This document shows positions 1 to 8,034 of a stretch of DNA of 64,000 nt, piece by piece (position 1 is the stretch's first letter; each line of letters opens with the position of its first letter). This DNA is from Pseudanabaena sp. PCC 6802 (lineage in GTDB: Bacteria > Cyanobacteriota > Cyanobacteriia > Pseudanabaenales > Pseudanabaenaceae). Below the pieces are notes generated by a model. That model searched no databases. It saw only the letters and a program-made list of their open reading frames with translations, and was not told the origin of the DNA. Made by a program: the position numbers and the translations under genes. The stretch covers positions 441,966-505,965 of the forward strand of contig NZ_KB235914.1 of NCBI RefSeq assembly GCF_000332175.1, in the 5' to 3' direction.

Positions 1-1
1 A

Positions 2-700
2 GAGTTCAAAATTACGGATGCCAGACATGTTGCCGATCTCCTCATAGAAATGGGCATTGGTGAAGAGATGGAGTTTTTGCACCCCCTTTTGCAGAGCGAT
101 TCTGCTCAGTGGGCTATCCAATTTGCCTATAACCTGACTTGTCCTTTTGCGAACAATCAAATCATAAGTGGTGCTGTAGATCGCTCCGCTAAAATAGTTT
201 TTGCTCTCAAAAACTACGCTCGTTTTGACCAGAGCGAACAGAAACAGTTGGTAAAAGTGACTGACGGCGTAGAAACCGTACTGGAAATTTATCATAACCA
301 GATCAAACGTAAAATAGATGTCGTGCAAAATTATCAAGATATCCCTGCCATTTGGGCTTATCCAGATCGACTCATTCAGCTTTGGACAAACCTGATTCAT
401 AATGCAACTCAAGCGATGGAATCAGGTGGAACGCTGACGATCGCGACGCAGCAGCAAGGGAATGGCGTGACGGTGAGCGTTATAGATACAGGATCTGGTA
501 TCCCAACCGAAGTGCAACCGAGAATTTTCGATCCCTTCTTTACTACCAAACCCCCAGGTGCAGGAAGTGGTTTAGGGCTGTATATCAGCCAGAAGATCGT
601 CGATCGCCACCAGGGACGGATCGAGGTGGAGAGCCAACCAGGTTATACTCGGTTTAAGGTCTGGTTGCCCATAGAAGGTAACAATTTGGAGGAAACTTAA
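2..700 (+). CDS. Sensor histidine kinase, C-terminal part (5' end outside window)
   Basis: The reading frame is open to the left edge, so the ATG at 50 is probably internal and the gene is partial. The visible part is a dimerisation-like stretch (NYARFDQSEQ region) followed by a complete HATPase_c domain: N box NLIHNATQAM, G1 box DTGSGIP, F box IFDPFFTTK and G2 box GSGLGLYISQ. It should autophosphorylate on a His outside or near the left edge and pass the phosphate to a receiver. The stop codon is 2 bases before the next gene, a response regulator, so the two form an obvious two-component pair. The signal sensed cannot be told because the sensory part is missing. Confidence 0.9.
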   Translation, partial: EFKITDARHVADLLIEMGIGEEMEFLHPLLQSDSAQWAIQFAYNLTCPFANNQIISGAVDRSAKIVFALKNYARFDQSEQKQLVKVTDGVETVLEIYHNQIKRKIDVVQNYQDIPAIWAYPDRLIQLWTNLIHNATQAMESGGTLTIATQQQGNGVTVSVIDTGSGIPTEVQPRIFDPFFTTKPPGAGSGLGLYISQKIVDRHQGRIEVESQPGYTRFKVWLPIEGNNLEET

Positions 701-702
701 AC

Positions 703-1092
703 ATGCCCGATACTGCCATTCTCTGCGTTGATGATGAAGAGACAATTTTGATGGCGCTTAAGCAACAACTAAAAAATTGCTTTGGCAGTCAGTACATCTA
801 TGAGGTTGCTCAAAGCGCTGAGGAAGCCTGGCTTGCGATCGACGATCTAGTGCAGGACAGGATCGAGATTATCATTGTTGTTTCTGATTGGTTGATGCCA
901 AATGTCAGGGGGGATGAGTTTTTAATTCAAGTCCACCAACGCTTTCCAGAAGTGAAAACTATCATGCTGACCGGGCAGGCTGATGAAGCAGCTATTAATC
1001 GAGCTCGCAAACAGGCTAATCTTTATGCTTGCATTTCTAAGCCTTGGCAGCAGGAAGAGTTGCAGCAAATTATTTATGCCGCGTTGAATTAA
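703..1092 (+). CDS. Single-domain response regulator (receiver only)
   Basis: A 129-residue CheY-like receiver with no output domain. The acidic pocket is D10, D11 and E12; the phospho-acceptor is D62 in VVSDWLMP; the switch Thr is in MLTGQ (about residue 90) and the conserved Lys in SKPW (about residue 112). It starts 2 bases after the kinase stop codon and has the upstream GGAGG at 691-695 as ribosome binding site, so it is co-transcribed and very likely the kinase's direct partner. With no DNA-binding domain it presumably acts by protein-protein contact or as a phosphorelay intermediate. Confidence 0.93.
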   Translation: MPDTAILCVDDEETILMALKQQLKNCFGSQYIYEVAQSAEEAWLAIDDLVQDRIEIIIVVSDWLMPNVRGDEFLIQVHQRFPEVKTIMLTGQADEAAINRARKQANLYACISKPWQQEELQQIIYAALN

Positions 1093-1162
1093 TAGACGAC
1101 AAGCTTAACCTGTGGAAATCTTTGTAATGTTACTTAAAACCCCCAACTAGTTAAAATATAGC

Positions 1163-1190
1163 TTGTCCGATTAATTTTGGTCTGCATAAT
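1163..1190 (+). promoter_or_regulatory. Possible sigma70-type promoter of mnmG
   Basis: TTGTCC (1163-1168) and CATAAT (1185-1190) are separated by 16 bases, and the -10 box lies 14 bases before the mnmG start. This is a match by eye only; the leader would be very short. Confidence 0.3.
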
Positions 1191-1203
1191 CCTGGGTTAA
1201 GTC

Positions 1204-3108
1204 ATGAATAACGTGCAGTTTCTAGATGAATATGAAGTAATTGTCGTAGGTGCAGGTCATGCTGGCTGCGAGGCAGCGCTGGCATCGGCGCGGCTTGGCC
1301 GTAAAACCCTACTGCTTACTTTGAATCTAGATCGGATTGCTTGGCAGCCCTGTAACCCCGCCGTGGGTGGCCCTGCCAAATCGCAATTAGTGCACGAGGT
1401 TGACGCGCTGGGTGGCGAAATCGGTAAAATTACCGATCGCACCTACCTGCAACGCCGCATTCTCAATAATTCCAGAGGCCCTGCCGTCTGGGCATTGCGC
1501 GCCCAAACCGATAAACGCGAATACGCGGCTGAGATGAAAAAGGTCATTGAAAATCAGCCCAATTTGCAACTGCGCGAGGGCACGGTTGTCAATCTTGTTT
1601 TAGAGAACAAGCAGAAAGTAATAGGTGTCGAAACCCAATTTGGTGTGGGCTATGGCTGCAAAGCCGTAATTTTGACCACGGGCACGTTTCTGAACGGTCA
1701 AATTTGGGTAGGCAATCGCTCCATGGCAGCGGGTCGAGCCGGAGAGTTTGCCGTATCGGGACTGACTGAAACTCTGAATGAATTGGGATTTGTCAGCGAT
1801 CGCCTCAAAACCGGCACGCCAGCACGGGTGGACAAGCGCACTGCCGATTACAGCAAAATGGAAGTGCAACCACCTGACGCGGAAGATCGTTGGTTCAGTT
1901 TTGACCCCACCGCCTGGGTACAGCGCGAGCAAATGAACTGCTATCTAACGCGCACGACTGCTGCGACACATCAAATTATTCGCGATAACCTGCATCTATC
2001 GCCCGTCTACGGTGGCTTCATCGATGCCAAAGGCCCGCGCTACTGTCCCAGTATCGAAGATAAAATCGTGCGCTTTGCCGATAAGGAAAGCCATCAAATC
2101 TTTATCGAACCTGAGGGACGCGATATCCCCGAACTCTATATCCAGGGATTTTCCACAGGTCTGCCGGAACCGATTCAGTTGCAAATGTTGCGAACTCTCC
2201 CTGGCTTAGAGAACTGCCAAATGCTTCGCGCCGCCTACGCGGTGGAATACGACTATATTCCCGCCACGCAATGCTATCCCACTCTCATGACCAAGCGGGT
2301 GGAGGGTTTATTCTGTGCCGGACAAATCAACGGTACTACGGGTTACGAAGAAGCTGCTGCCCAAGGGCTGGTGGCAGGGATTAACGCGGCGATGTACGCG
2401 GGCGATCGCGCTATGTATACATTTCCCCGTTCCCAAAGCTATATCGGCACCCTGATCGACGACCTCTGCACTAAGGACTTGCGCGAACCCTACCGCATGC
2501 TCACCAGCCGCTCCGAGTATCGTCTCATCCTGCGCTCGGACAATGCCGATCGCCGTCTCACAGCACTAGGACGAGAGATTGGCTTAATCGACGATCGCCG
2601 CTGGCAGTTATTCCTCGATAAGCAAGCCAATATCCAGGCAGAGATCGAACGCCTGCAATCTACCAGGCTCAAGGAACATGACGATGCGGGAAAGGCGATT
2701 ATTAGTTCCACTGGAGAAGCAATTAAAGGAGCGATCGCGCTGGCTGACCTGTTGCGCCGTCCCAGCATCAGTTATGCAGACTTATCGCGCTATCAACTCG
2801 ATAATCCCAATCTATCTCTTGCCGAGCAACAGGGAGCAGAAATCGAGATTAAGTATCAAGGCTATATCCAGCGGCAACAATTACAGATCGAAGCGATCGA
2901 GCGTCAGTCCGAGCGCAAATTGCCAGCCAATCTGGACTACAGCAAAATCGCAACTCTCTCGATGGAATCGCGCGAAAAACTTGGAAAAATCCAACCGCTG
3001 ACCATAGGACAAGCCAGCCGCATCGGTGGCGTGAACCCAGCGGATATCAATGCTTTACTCGTATACCTGGAGCTAAAGAACCGCTGCGCCGACCTAGTCA
3101 CCAAATAA
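1204..3108 (+). CDS. mnmG: tRNA uridine-5-carboxymethylaminomethyl modification enzyme MnmG (GidA)
   Basis: A 634-residue protein of normal family length. With MnmE it installs the cmnm5 group on U34 of tRNAs reading two-family codons, using FAD and methylene-tetrahydrofolate. The FAD dinucleotide motif GAGHAG is at residues 16-21, followed by the conserved [11 protein letters not shown] block (about 50-60), the second FAD contact [18 protein letters not shown] (about 370-390), and the helical C-terminal tRNA/MnmE-binding domain ending in [15 protein letters not shown]. It stands alone, 111 bases after the response regulator, and converges with the next gene 6 bases away. No anomalies. Confidence 0.97.
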   Translation: MNNVQFLDEYEVIVVGAGHAGCEAALASARLGRKTLLLTLNLDRIAWQPCNPAVGGPAKSQLVHEVDALGGEIGKITDRTYLQRRILNNSRGPAVWALRAQTDKREYAAEMKKVIENQPNLQLREGTVVNLVLENKQKVIGVETQFGVGYGCKAVILTTGTFLNGQIWVGNRSMAAGRAGEFAVSGLTETLNELGFVSDRLKTGTPARVDKRTADYSKMEVQPPDAEDRWFSFDPTAWVQREQMNCYLTRTTAATHQIIRDNLHLSPVYGGFIDAKGPRYCPSIEDKIVRFADKESHQIFIEPEGRDIPELYIQGFSTGLPEPIQLQMLRTLPGLENCQMLRAAYAVEYDYIPATQCYPTLMTKRVEGLFCAGQINGTTGYEEAAAQGLVAGINAAMYAGDRAMYTFPRSQSYIGTLIDDLCTKDLREPYRMLTSRSEYRLILRSDNADRRLTALGREIGLIDDRRWQLFLDKQANIQAEIERLQSTRLKEHDDAGKAIISSTGEAIKGAIALADLLRRPSISYADLSRYQLDNPNLSLAEQQGAEIEIKYQGYIQRQQLQIEAIERQSERKLPANLDYSKIATLSMESREKLGKIQPLTIGQASRIGGVNPADINALLVYLELKNRCADLVTK

Positions 3109-3114
3109 TTCCAC

Positions 3115-3579
3115 TTAAATATAATTCCATTCGCTAAATGTGGCGGCTTGACCGCATTTGCGATCTTCTTCGTCTAAAACGTTCCACACGATCGCCGATT
3201 TAATCTCAAAACGCTTCCTAGTACTGGAGATGCGAATGCCGTTATAGTTACTGATATAGCCGTGGGTTTGGGCTTGCCTTAAAAGCCGTTCGCGCTCCTC
3301 CCTTGCCACTGGTTCGGCGGTATGGCGAGAAGGCGTACTGGTAAACTGCGCCCAATCCATTTGCCATAGATCGAGTGCTGCTAGATTCCCGTAATTTAAG
3401 ATGGGATCGGCTTCCATGCCATGAGAAACCAGGATGAATGAGGCTTCAAACAGCGATCGCGCTATTTCCTCATCCGCGCCCTTCGTTTCAATTAAAGGTT
3501 TGCCCGTCCAATGCTGAAAGCTGCGATATAAGCGCATACTATGCAAAATAAGTTCAGGTTGTTGCCAAATAGCCTGCAT
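3115..3579 (-). CDS. MEKHLA domain protein
   Basis: A 154-residue protein that is one MEKHLA domain: SHGMEADPILNYGN, then MDWAQFTSTPSRHTAEPV, then GIRISSTRKRFEI and AIVWNV. The domain is PAS-like, found in cyanobacteria and at the C-terminus of plant HD-ZIP III factors. It is a likely small-ligand or redox sensor, with no biochemical role I can name. The start at 3579 lies 6 bases after the stop of the broken TOPRIM gene remnant (3586-3736), so before the IS insertion this gene was probably the third gene of the ATPase-TOPRIM unit. The IS now separates it from its upstream genes. Confidence 0.85.
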   Translation of the reverse strand: MQAIWQQPELILHSMRLYRSFQHWTGKPLIETKGADEEIARSLFEASFILVSHGMEADPILNYGNLAALDLWQMDWAQFTSTPSRHTAEPVAREERERLLRQAQTHGYISNYNGIRISSTRKRFEIKSAIVWNVLDEEDRKCGQAATFSEWNYI

Positions 3580-3585
3580 CTTAAA

Positions 3586-3736
3586 TCAATCCTCTTCCTC
3601 TATTACAATGTTTCTCTTTTTAATTTCATCCACAAAGATTTTAAAACTGGGATTCTCTTTGTAAGAATTTAATAGAGTTTTGGGTTTGCAGTATTTGCAT
3701 GAAATACTGCGATAATATTCGGGATTCTTATTATTA
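3586..3736 (-). pseudogene. Severed 3' end of the TOPRIM-like gene
   Basis: Beyond the IS, the frame that continues the gene broken at 5220 stays open for about 47 codons and stops with TGA at 3586-3588. Joining the two sides after removing one target duplication gives an in-frame passage: DANN, then KNPEYYRSIS, and ending KIFVDEIKKRNIVIEEED. The NPSFKIFVDEI segment resembles the C-terminal end typical of this TOPRIM-type family. The fragment has no start codon or ribosome binding site of its own and is unlikely to be translated. Confidence 0.85.
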
Positions 3737-5220
3737 CTGGAGTTTAGACTAAAAGGCAACAAGAAGCATCTCGCTAGATAGAAACTAGCGAGAGAGAGGA
3801 TAAAAGGGAAGAAGTTGAGCTAAGCAGTTGCAGCGGAAGCTTTTTTGAGGGGCTTGGCATAGCGTTTTTTGACAGTAGGATAACGAATCCGTTGGGTTCG
3901 TTTTTTCCCAAGAGGCCAACCTGGAGACTTACCGCGAGGTTTAGGGTCAGGGGAAGGAGAGCCAATCCTGACCAAAACTAAAGCAAAAGCATTTGCAACT
4001 CGACCAGGAGACAATTTAGTCATCGGTTTCTGCCAAGGCAGAGGAGAGTCTTGGACAAGTTCACGAGCGAGCCACAATTGCCAAGTAAGTAAAGGCATCA
4101 AGTCCGACCAAGTCTCCATCTGAGCAGGGGTAGAAAGCTGAGGGATTGTCCAATGGAGACGTTGACGCACCAAGCGATACCAATGCTCAATGGCAAATCT
4201 GCGCAGATATTTTTGCCATACCTCACTCAAGATTGGCTCGTCTTTAGCGACCCAAATCAACCACAGGGGTTTCGATTCAGGCATATCAAGACGTTCGACC
4301 AGAATGAGTGTAAAGGGATGGTCTGCGGCTTGCTTTAAGTGCAGGTTTGGCCATCGACGAATTTGCAATCGTCCCAGTTTAGGCTCTGCAATTGTGATGT
4401 CTGCTTGGGGAATAGACCAAGTGTCAGAGTCTTTGAGGCTAAATTTCTCTCCATGCTTATGGGGTCGCCCATGCCCCTCGTAATCCTTTGGGGCATGATA
4501 CAGAACCCGGTTGGGGCGTAGCCTGAGCAGCTTGATACACGGGATGTCTGCTGTTTGCTGCAAAAATGGTGCGCACCCATACTCGCCATCCCCCAGGAAA
4601 AGCACAGTCCCAGGAATTTCCGCACAAACCAAGCGTAACTGACTAGCGGCTTTCTGAATCGGGTTCTCGAAACTGGTGATCCGCTCATGCCGCAACGGTA
4701 AGGCAAAACTCCCTTCTGACTCTGGAATCCAGGCAATTGTGCTGTATCCTTGCCCCACCGTAACAGGTTTGCTTCCTACTCCCGGTTGAGGTTGATGTTC
4801 GTAGGTGCGTTCTTGTAATGTCACCGCATAGGGACGCGACCAGGCTGTATGGTCGCCCGCCAATATCGTCACCTCTGCTGCCGGCATTTGCTGTATGTAT
4901 TGCTTCATCAAGTCTTCACGTGGAGGATGACTATCTTGCAGTGCTTCATAGATACTCGACCACTCCCTCCGAAATAATGGGCTTAACGAAAGTTCCACAA
5001 ACGATGAAACACTCCGACTCGTCAGTACCGCATCCATCAAGTCGAACAGCGCATCTCTCCCGTTCCCTATAATTTCGTACGTGTACTTGCGAAATTGCTC
5101 AAGTTTATCCAAACTAATCATGATGAAGCTGTTGATTTTATAGTCTTTTCAGCTTCCATCATCAAGCGGTCAGTCTGCAATGGCTGGCTGCTTTTTACCA
5201 CTTTTTAGTCTAAACTCCAG
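3737..5220 (-). mobile_element. Insertion sequence, IS4/IS701-like, 1.48 kb
   Basis: Perfect 18-bp terminal inverted repeats (CTGGAGTTTAGACTAAAA) occupy 3737-3754 and 5203-5220 and enclose one transposase gene. The flanks read TTATTA on both sides. Depending on whether the next base pair is counted in the inverted repeat, the target duplication is TATT (4 bp, IS 3736-5221) or TTATTA (6 bp). Removing the element restores an uninterrupted reading frame across the insertion point, so this is a clean simple insertion. The transposase looks intact, so the element may still be mobile. Confidence 0.93.
3820..5121 (-). CDS. DDE transposase of the IS (IS4/IS701-like)
   Basis: A 433-residue DDE-type transposase. 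The first catalytic Asp is in LAGDHTAW, the second in FLGDGEYG, and the Glu is in the helix RFAIEHWYRLVRQRLHW, which carries the Y-R-E-K style spacing of IS4-group enzymes. The C-terminus is very basic (GKKRTQRIRYPTVKKRYAK), as expected for DNA binding. It fills most of the element between the inverted repeats and has no stop or frameshift. I place it with the cyanobacterial IS701-like transposases from sequence character only; the exact IS family would need an ISfinder search. Confidence 0.92.
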   Translation of the reverse strand: MISLDKLEQFRKYTYEIIGNGRDALFDLMDAVLTSRSVSSFVELSLSPLFRREWSSIYEALQDSHPPREDLMKQYIQQMPAAEVTILAGDHTAWSRPYAVTLQERTYEHQPQPGVGSKPVTVGQGYSTIAWIPESEGSFALPLRHERITSFENPIQKAASQLRLVCAEIPGTVLFLGDGEYGCAPFLQQTADIPCIKLLRLRPNRVLYHAPKDYEGHGRPHKHGEKFSLKDSDTWSIPQADITIAEPKLGRLQIRRWPNLHLKQAADHPFTLILVERLDMPESKPLWLIWVAKDEPILSEVWQKYLRRFAIEHWYRLVRQRLHWTIPQLSTPAQMETWSDLMPLLTWQLWLARELVQDSPLPWQKPMTKLSPGRVANAFALVLVRIGSPSPDPKPRGKSPGWPLGKKRTQRIRYPTVKKRYAKPLKKASAATA

Positions 5221-5747
5221 TTATTAGCGTCAATTGTAAAACCTTTTTTGGCAAGCGCTTGATTCAATGTGGATAGACAATTTATGATTTTTGCTTTTTT
5301 CTTGTCACTGTAGTACAGGGGTAGTAACCAACACTCCGTCGAATGAACGGCTATGGCAAAAATGATTTTATCTTCATTCTGACTGTAAAAATCTTCGCCA
5401 ATTGAGGATTTAAATTTTGTAATTACATTCTCGATTAGTTTTTCAGGAGATAATTCGCCATCGCAATCTCTGTGAGGCACATCGTAATGTTCTTCTGAAA
5501 CGTCAGTATCTATTTGAACAATGATGTATTCATTGAACTGAAATGCTTCTTTAAAATCATCTGATTGACAATACTCAAAAACTTGACTCCAGCCACCATA
5601 ATTACTGGATCTATTTGCATCAGTTGTGTCTCTTAAAGGTTGAAGCCAGTTAACATCTATATCGGGGTTAAAATATCCAGCTAAAATATTTTCAATAATA
5701 ATTTGGTCGGTGATTCCCTCTGTAATTCCTGCGAAAGTGTTCTTCAT
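5205..5747 (-). pseudogene. TOPRIM-like protein, 3' end interrupted by the IS
   Basis: The start is taken at the ATG 5745-5747, one base after the ATPase stop; an ORF from 5774 would overlap the ATPase. The TOPRIM fold signature is visible: a glycine-rich loop with Glu (ITEGITD, near residue 9) and the DxD strand end IIVQIDTDV (near residue 90). The reading frame runs into the IS inverted repeat, which supplies the last residues WSLD and a stop, so about 47 native C-terminal residues are replaced by 5. The intact protein would have been about 222 residues. It could still fold, but the conserved NPSF-type C-terminus is lost. Paired with an OLD-like ATPase it resembles two-gene ATPase/TOPRIM anti-phage systems; that role is inferred. 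Confidence 0.78.
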
Positions 5748-5748
5748 C

Positions 5749-6990
5749 TTAAAATCCCTTGGGCAATCCTCCAATATAGCCTCGCATAAAAGCTTCGGAT
5801 AATTTTACTGGTTTTTGTCCCTCTAGAGGTTCTGGCTTTAAAATACGTTTAGCTTTGGTATGTCCGAATCTATTACGATAAACTACAAACAGTCTCTGCT
5901 CGTCATCATCTAGGTTTAGTCCGTCTAAAATAGCTGGATTATGTGTTGTGAGTATGGCTTGCTTATCGTGTTTTTTAGACAGTTCTACCAACTCTCTGGT
6001 TAGCTGACTGCATAATTTAGGATTAAGGGAAGCATCAATATTATCAACAGCAAAAAAGTCAGGTGTAATGCTACTAATAAATAAGGCAAAGTAAAACAAT
6101 AAAAATAGAAAGCCTTCATTTGAGCTTTTCTGATCGAAGTAAGGTAGATTTGCATCCAAGTATCTATCTTTAATTTGGATACTTCGTTCCATACTTAATA
6201 AATCTTGAGATATTTCAAAATCACCAAACCAATCTATAAGCTTAAGTTTGGTTTTGATCTCATTGATTTCATCAATATTTTCGTCCGAATTTAAAGACTT
6301 AAGAAGTTTAAATAGCCCCTCTCCATTAATTCCTAACGGCTGGATCTGTCCTTCTCGCTCAAAAATACGCAATGATGAATTTTCTGGAGAATATATCAGG
6401 AAACTACTAAGACTATCTCGGTTTCCCCATTCTGAGATAATTCCAGTCGTATCGGCTGAAGTTTCTGCAATTAATAAAGCAAGTTTTTCTTTGACATCTG
6501 AAATTGTTTCAAGTAACAAAGCAAGTTTTCTCTTGCGATCGTTATCCTCTCCGCGATCAGTGGCATTAGCTCCAAACTCTTTAGATGCCCACTCAACAAT
6601 CACTTCCATCTTATCAGTCGCAATCTCATTGAGTTGGTTGAGCATTTCAAGATGCTTCTCTCTCCAACTAGAGTAAGATTGATTATCATTTTGCAGTATG
6701 TATTTAAAATTACTTCCATCTTCCATTCTTAAATATATCTTTATCTCTTTATCAAGGGTTTCCTGTTCAAATGCCGATCGCATAAATTGAGGCTCTGTAA
6801 CTCTGATACCCCTAGAGAATAAGAACTCGTTATCTAATTTATTGTTGGCAGCAGCAGAGGCTAGAGCGATCGCTTCTAATATATTGCTCTTGCCACAACC
6901 ATTTTCGCCAATCAATACTGTTATTCGCCCCAAGTCTAGCTTGAGCTTTTGAATAGATTTAAAATTCTCTACCTGAATTTCTGTAATCAT
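5749..6990 (-). CDS. OLD-like AAA ATPase (ABC/SMC-type nucleotide-binding)
   Basis: A 413-residue protein beginning MITEIQVENFKSIQKLKLDLG, the standard start of RecF/OLD-type ATPases. The Walker A motif is GENGCGKSN (about 28-36). A long variable middle region contains a predicted helical insert (residues 110-185). The C-terminal half has the Walker B-like FFAVDNIDASLNP and the H-loop ILTTHNPAILDGL. Genes like this usually work with a nuclease or TOPRIM partner in phage defence. Here the next gene, one base away, is a TOPRIM protein whose 3' end is destroyed by an IS, so the system is probably inactive or altered. The specific defence family is not determined. Confidence 0.85.
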   Translation of the reverse strand: MITEIQVENFKSIQKLKLDLGRITVLIGENGCGKSNILEAIALASAAANNKLDNEFLFSRGIRVTEPQFMRSAFEQETLDKEIKIYLRMEDGSNFKYILQNDNQSYSSWREKHLEMLNQLNEIATDKMEVIVEWASKEFGANATDRGEDNDRKRKLALLLETISDVKEKLALLIAETSADTTGIISEWGNRDSLSSFLIYSPENSSLRIFEREGQIQPLGINGEGLFKLLKSLNSDENIDEINEIKTKLKLIDWFGDFEISQDLLSMERSIQIKDRYLDANLPYFDQKSSNEGFLFLLFYFALFISSITPDFFAVDNIDASLNPKLCSQLTRELVELSKKHDKQAILTTHNPAILDGLNLDDDEQRLFVVYRNRFGHTKAKRILKPEPLEGQKPVKLSEAFMRGYIGGLPKGF

Positions 6991-7051
6991 ATGGCGATCG
7001 CCTCTGTATCTAATTACTCGGCTTTAATATTTTCTGGTTCTTTCAGTAGCT

Positions 7052-7387
7052 CTAGGCTACAGCATAACCTGTATGAGGACGCACGTGAGCCGGGTAAAAA
7101 CCTAACACGATCTTATCCTTTGGAATACCTGCTTCCTCTAGCTCACCCGTAATGCCATCCTCAAGGCCATCTCGCTGAATCCAGATCTTATTATCGATAA
7201 TCTGTACGTGTACTAGGCAACCGTGTACCCTACGGTGCTTTTCCCAGCCTTCTATCATCAACAAGAAATTCTTTCGTTCCGCGTCAATTACAACACTATT
7301 ATGAATTTCACCATAACTATGGGGGATTTTCGCATGATTCTGTAGAACAGACTCAATTATTTGACTGTATTCAGCTAATTTATCCAT
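7052..7387 (-). CDS. xisI: XisI-type protein (fdxN element excision controlling factor family)
   Basis: A 111-residue protein with the family hallmarks: an N-terminal MDKLAEYSQIIESVLQNHAKIPHSYG, a central VVIDAERKNFLLMIEGW and the C-terminal IPKDKIVLGFYPAHVRPHTGYAVA. In Anabaena, XisH and XisI are needed for excision of the fdxN element, but the family is much wider in cyanobacteria than that element. XisH is nuclease-like and XisI is its constant partner. Here xisI overlaps the last 13 bases of the xisH remnant, the usual arrangement. XisI is intact while XisH is not, so its present function is doubtful. Confidence 0.92.
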   Translation of the reverse strand: MDKLAEYSQIIESVLQNHAKIPHSYGEIHNSVVIDAERKNFLLMIEGWEKHRRVHGCLVHVQIIDNKIWIQRDGLEDGITGELEEAGIPKDKIVLGFYPAHVRPHTGYAVA

Positions 7388-7567
7388 TTGACGATTTCCT
7401 CCGTTACTGGATCGAAAACAATAATATTGAGCTGATTGTTCTCAATAAAAATCCTTCCTATTGGCTCGGAAAATATGTCTAAGTAAACATCATCGCGAAC
7501 TGCCAAGTAAAGCCTTCGCTTTTCTTCCCGATACACCATTACTCCTTGATATAAAACGTATTGACCT
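7375..7567 (-). pseudogene. xisH: Truncated xisH (C-terminal part only)
   Basis: Upstream of xisI, the frame ending in TAG at 7375-7377 encodes the C-terminal part of XisH: LGQYVLYQG, then VMVYREEKRRLYLAV, DVYLDIFSEPIGRIF and FDPVTEEIVKWIN. The N-terminal half, including the first part of the nuclease fold, is missing; at about 7567 the sequence changes abruptly into the end of a different truncated gene. An internal ATG at 7537-7539 has AAGGAG just upstream, so a 54-residue peptide could still be made. The fragment is too short to have been noticed as an ORF but is clearly recognisable. Confidence 0.82.
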
Positions 7568-7901
7568 AAATGCGGCCTCGAATCATAACTCCCTCATCTT
7601 CCATTTCGACATCGACGCTGGTTTCTGTCTCAATCCGAAATGACCTATGATAAAAATCGGCTAGATCTAGAAGTGGCACAAGAATTACCAGCTTGACACT
7701 ATTTTCAAGCATCGGCGGATCTTCCATCAATTCCAAAAAATTAGCCTTCACCCGATCCAATAACTGTTGCTCTAATTGACTCAGATCGGGATAAGCCTCC
7801 AACCATTCTGGGAAAAAGGTTGGGCTTTGAGCTTGCTGCAATCCAAATGCTTGCTTCAGCTCGCGTAGGGTAATTTCAGTAGCTGGGATTGTTTGTACCA
7901 T
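7566..7901 (-). pseudogene. Truncated cyanobacterial restriction-type nuclease (N-terminal part)
   Basis: The 111 residues match the start of a common cyanobacterial protein annotated as a type I restriction R-like or PD-(D/E)XK nuclease: MVQTIPATEITLRELKQAFGL, then FFPEWL, then LDRVKANFLELMEDPPMLEN and LVILVPLLDLADFY, ending ETSVDVEMEDEGVMIRGRI. In that family RGRI is normally followed by D and by the catalytic ESK stretch. Here a TAG follows immediately, and the next bases belong to xisH. The catalytic region is therefore deleted. Family assignment is from memory of the family, not from a search. Confidence 0.72.
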
Positions 7902-7928
7902 TCCTACCTTCTTCGGGCTAAATTAAAC

Positions 7929-8034
7929 TATAGCTATAGCCAACAGGTTTGAGACGGGGTGCAGGATTTCTACCCCCATGGTGGGGACGCACACCCCAGA
8001 CCCCCTGTAATAACCGATCTGCCTACAGCTATAT
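7929..8034 (-). repeat. Repeat family A, copy 1 (diverged)
   Basis: Reads as the reverse of the copies at 11338 and 14130: ends TATAGC, the segment CCAACAGG, GGGGTGCAGG, then a GC-rich core and CAGATC-like GATCTGCC near the other end. The core hairpins are more diverged than in other copies. It abuts the stop codon of the S9 peptidase gene (TAA then TATAGC), so it may form the 3' end of that transcript. Confidence 0.75.

Noticed and set aside
5748-5774. Longer start of the TOPRIM gene at 5774
   Set aside because: It would overlap the ATPase gene; the ATG at 5747 starts right after the ATPase stop and directly before the conserved first strand.
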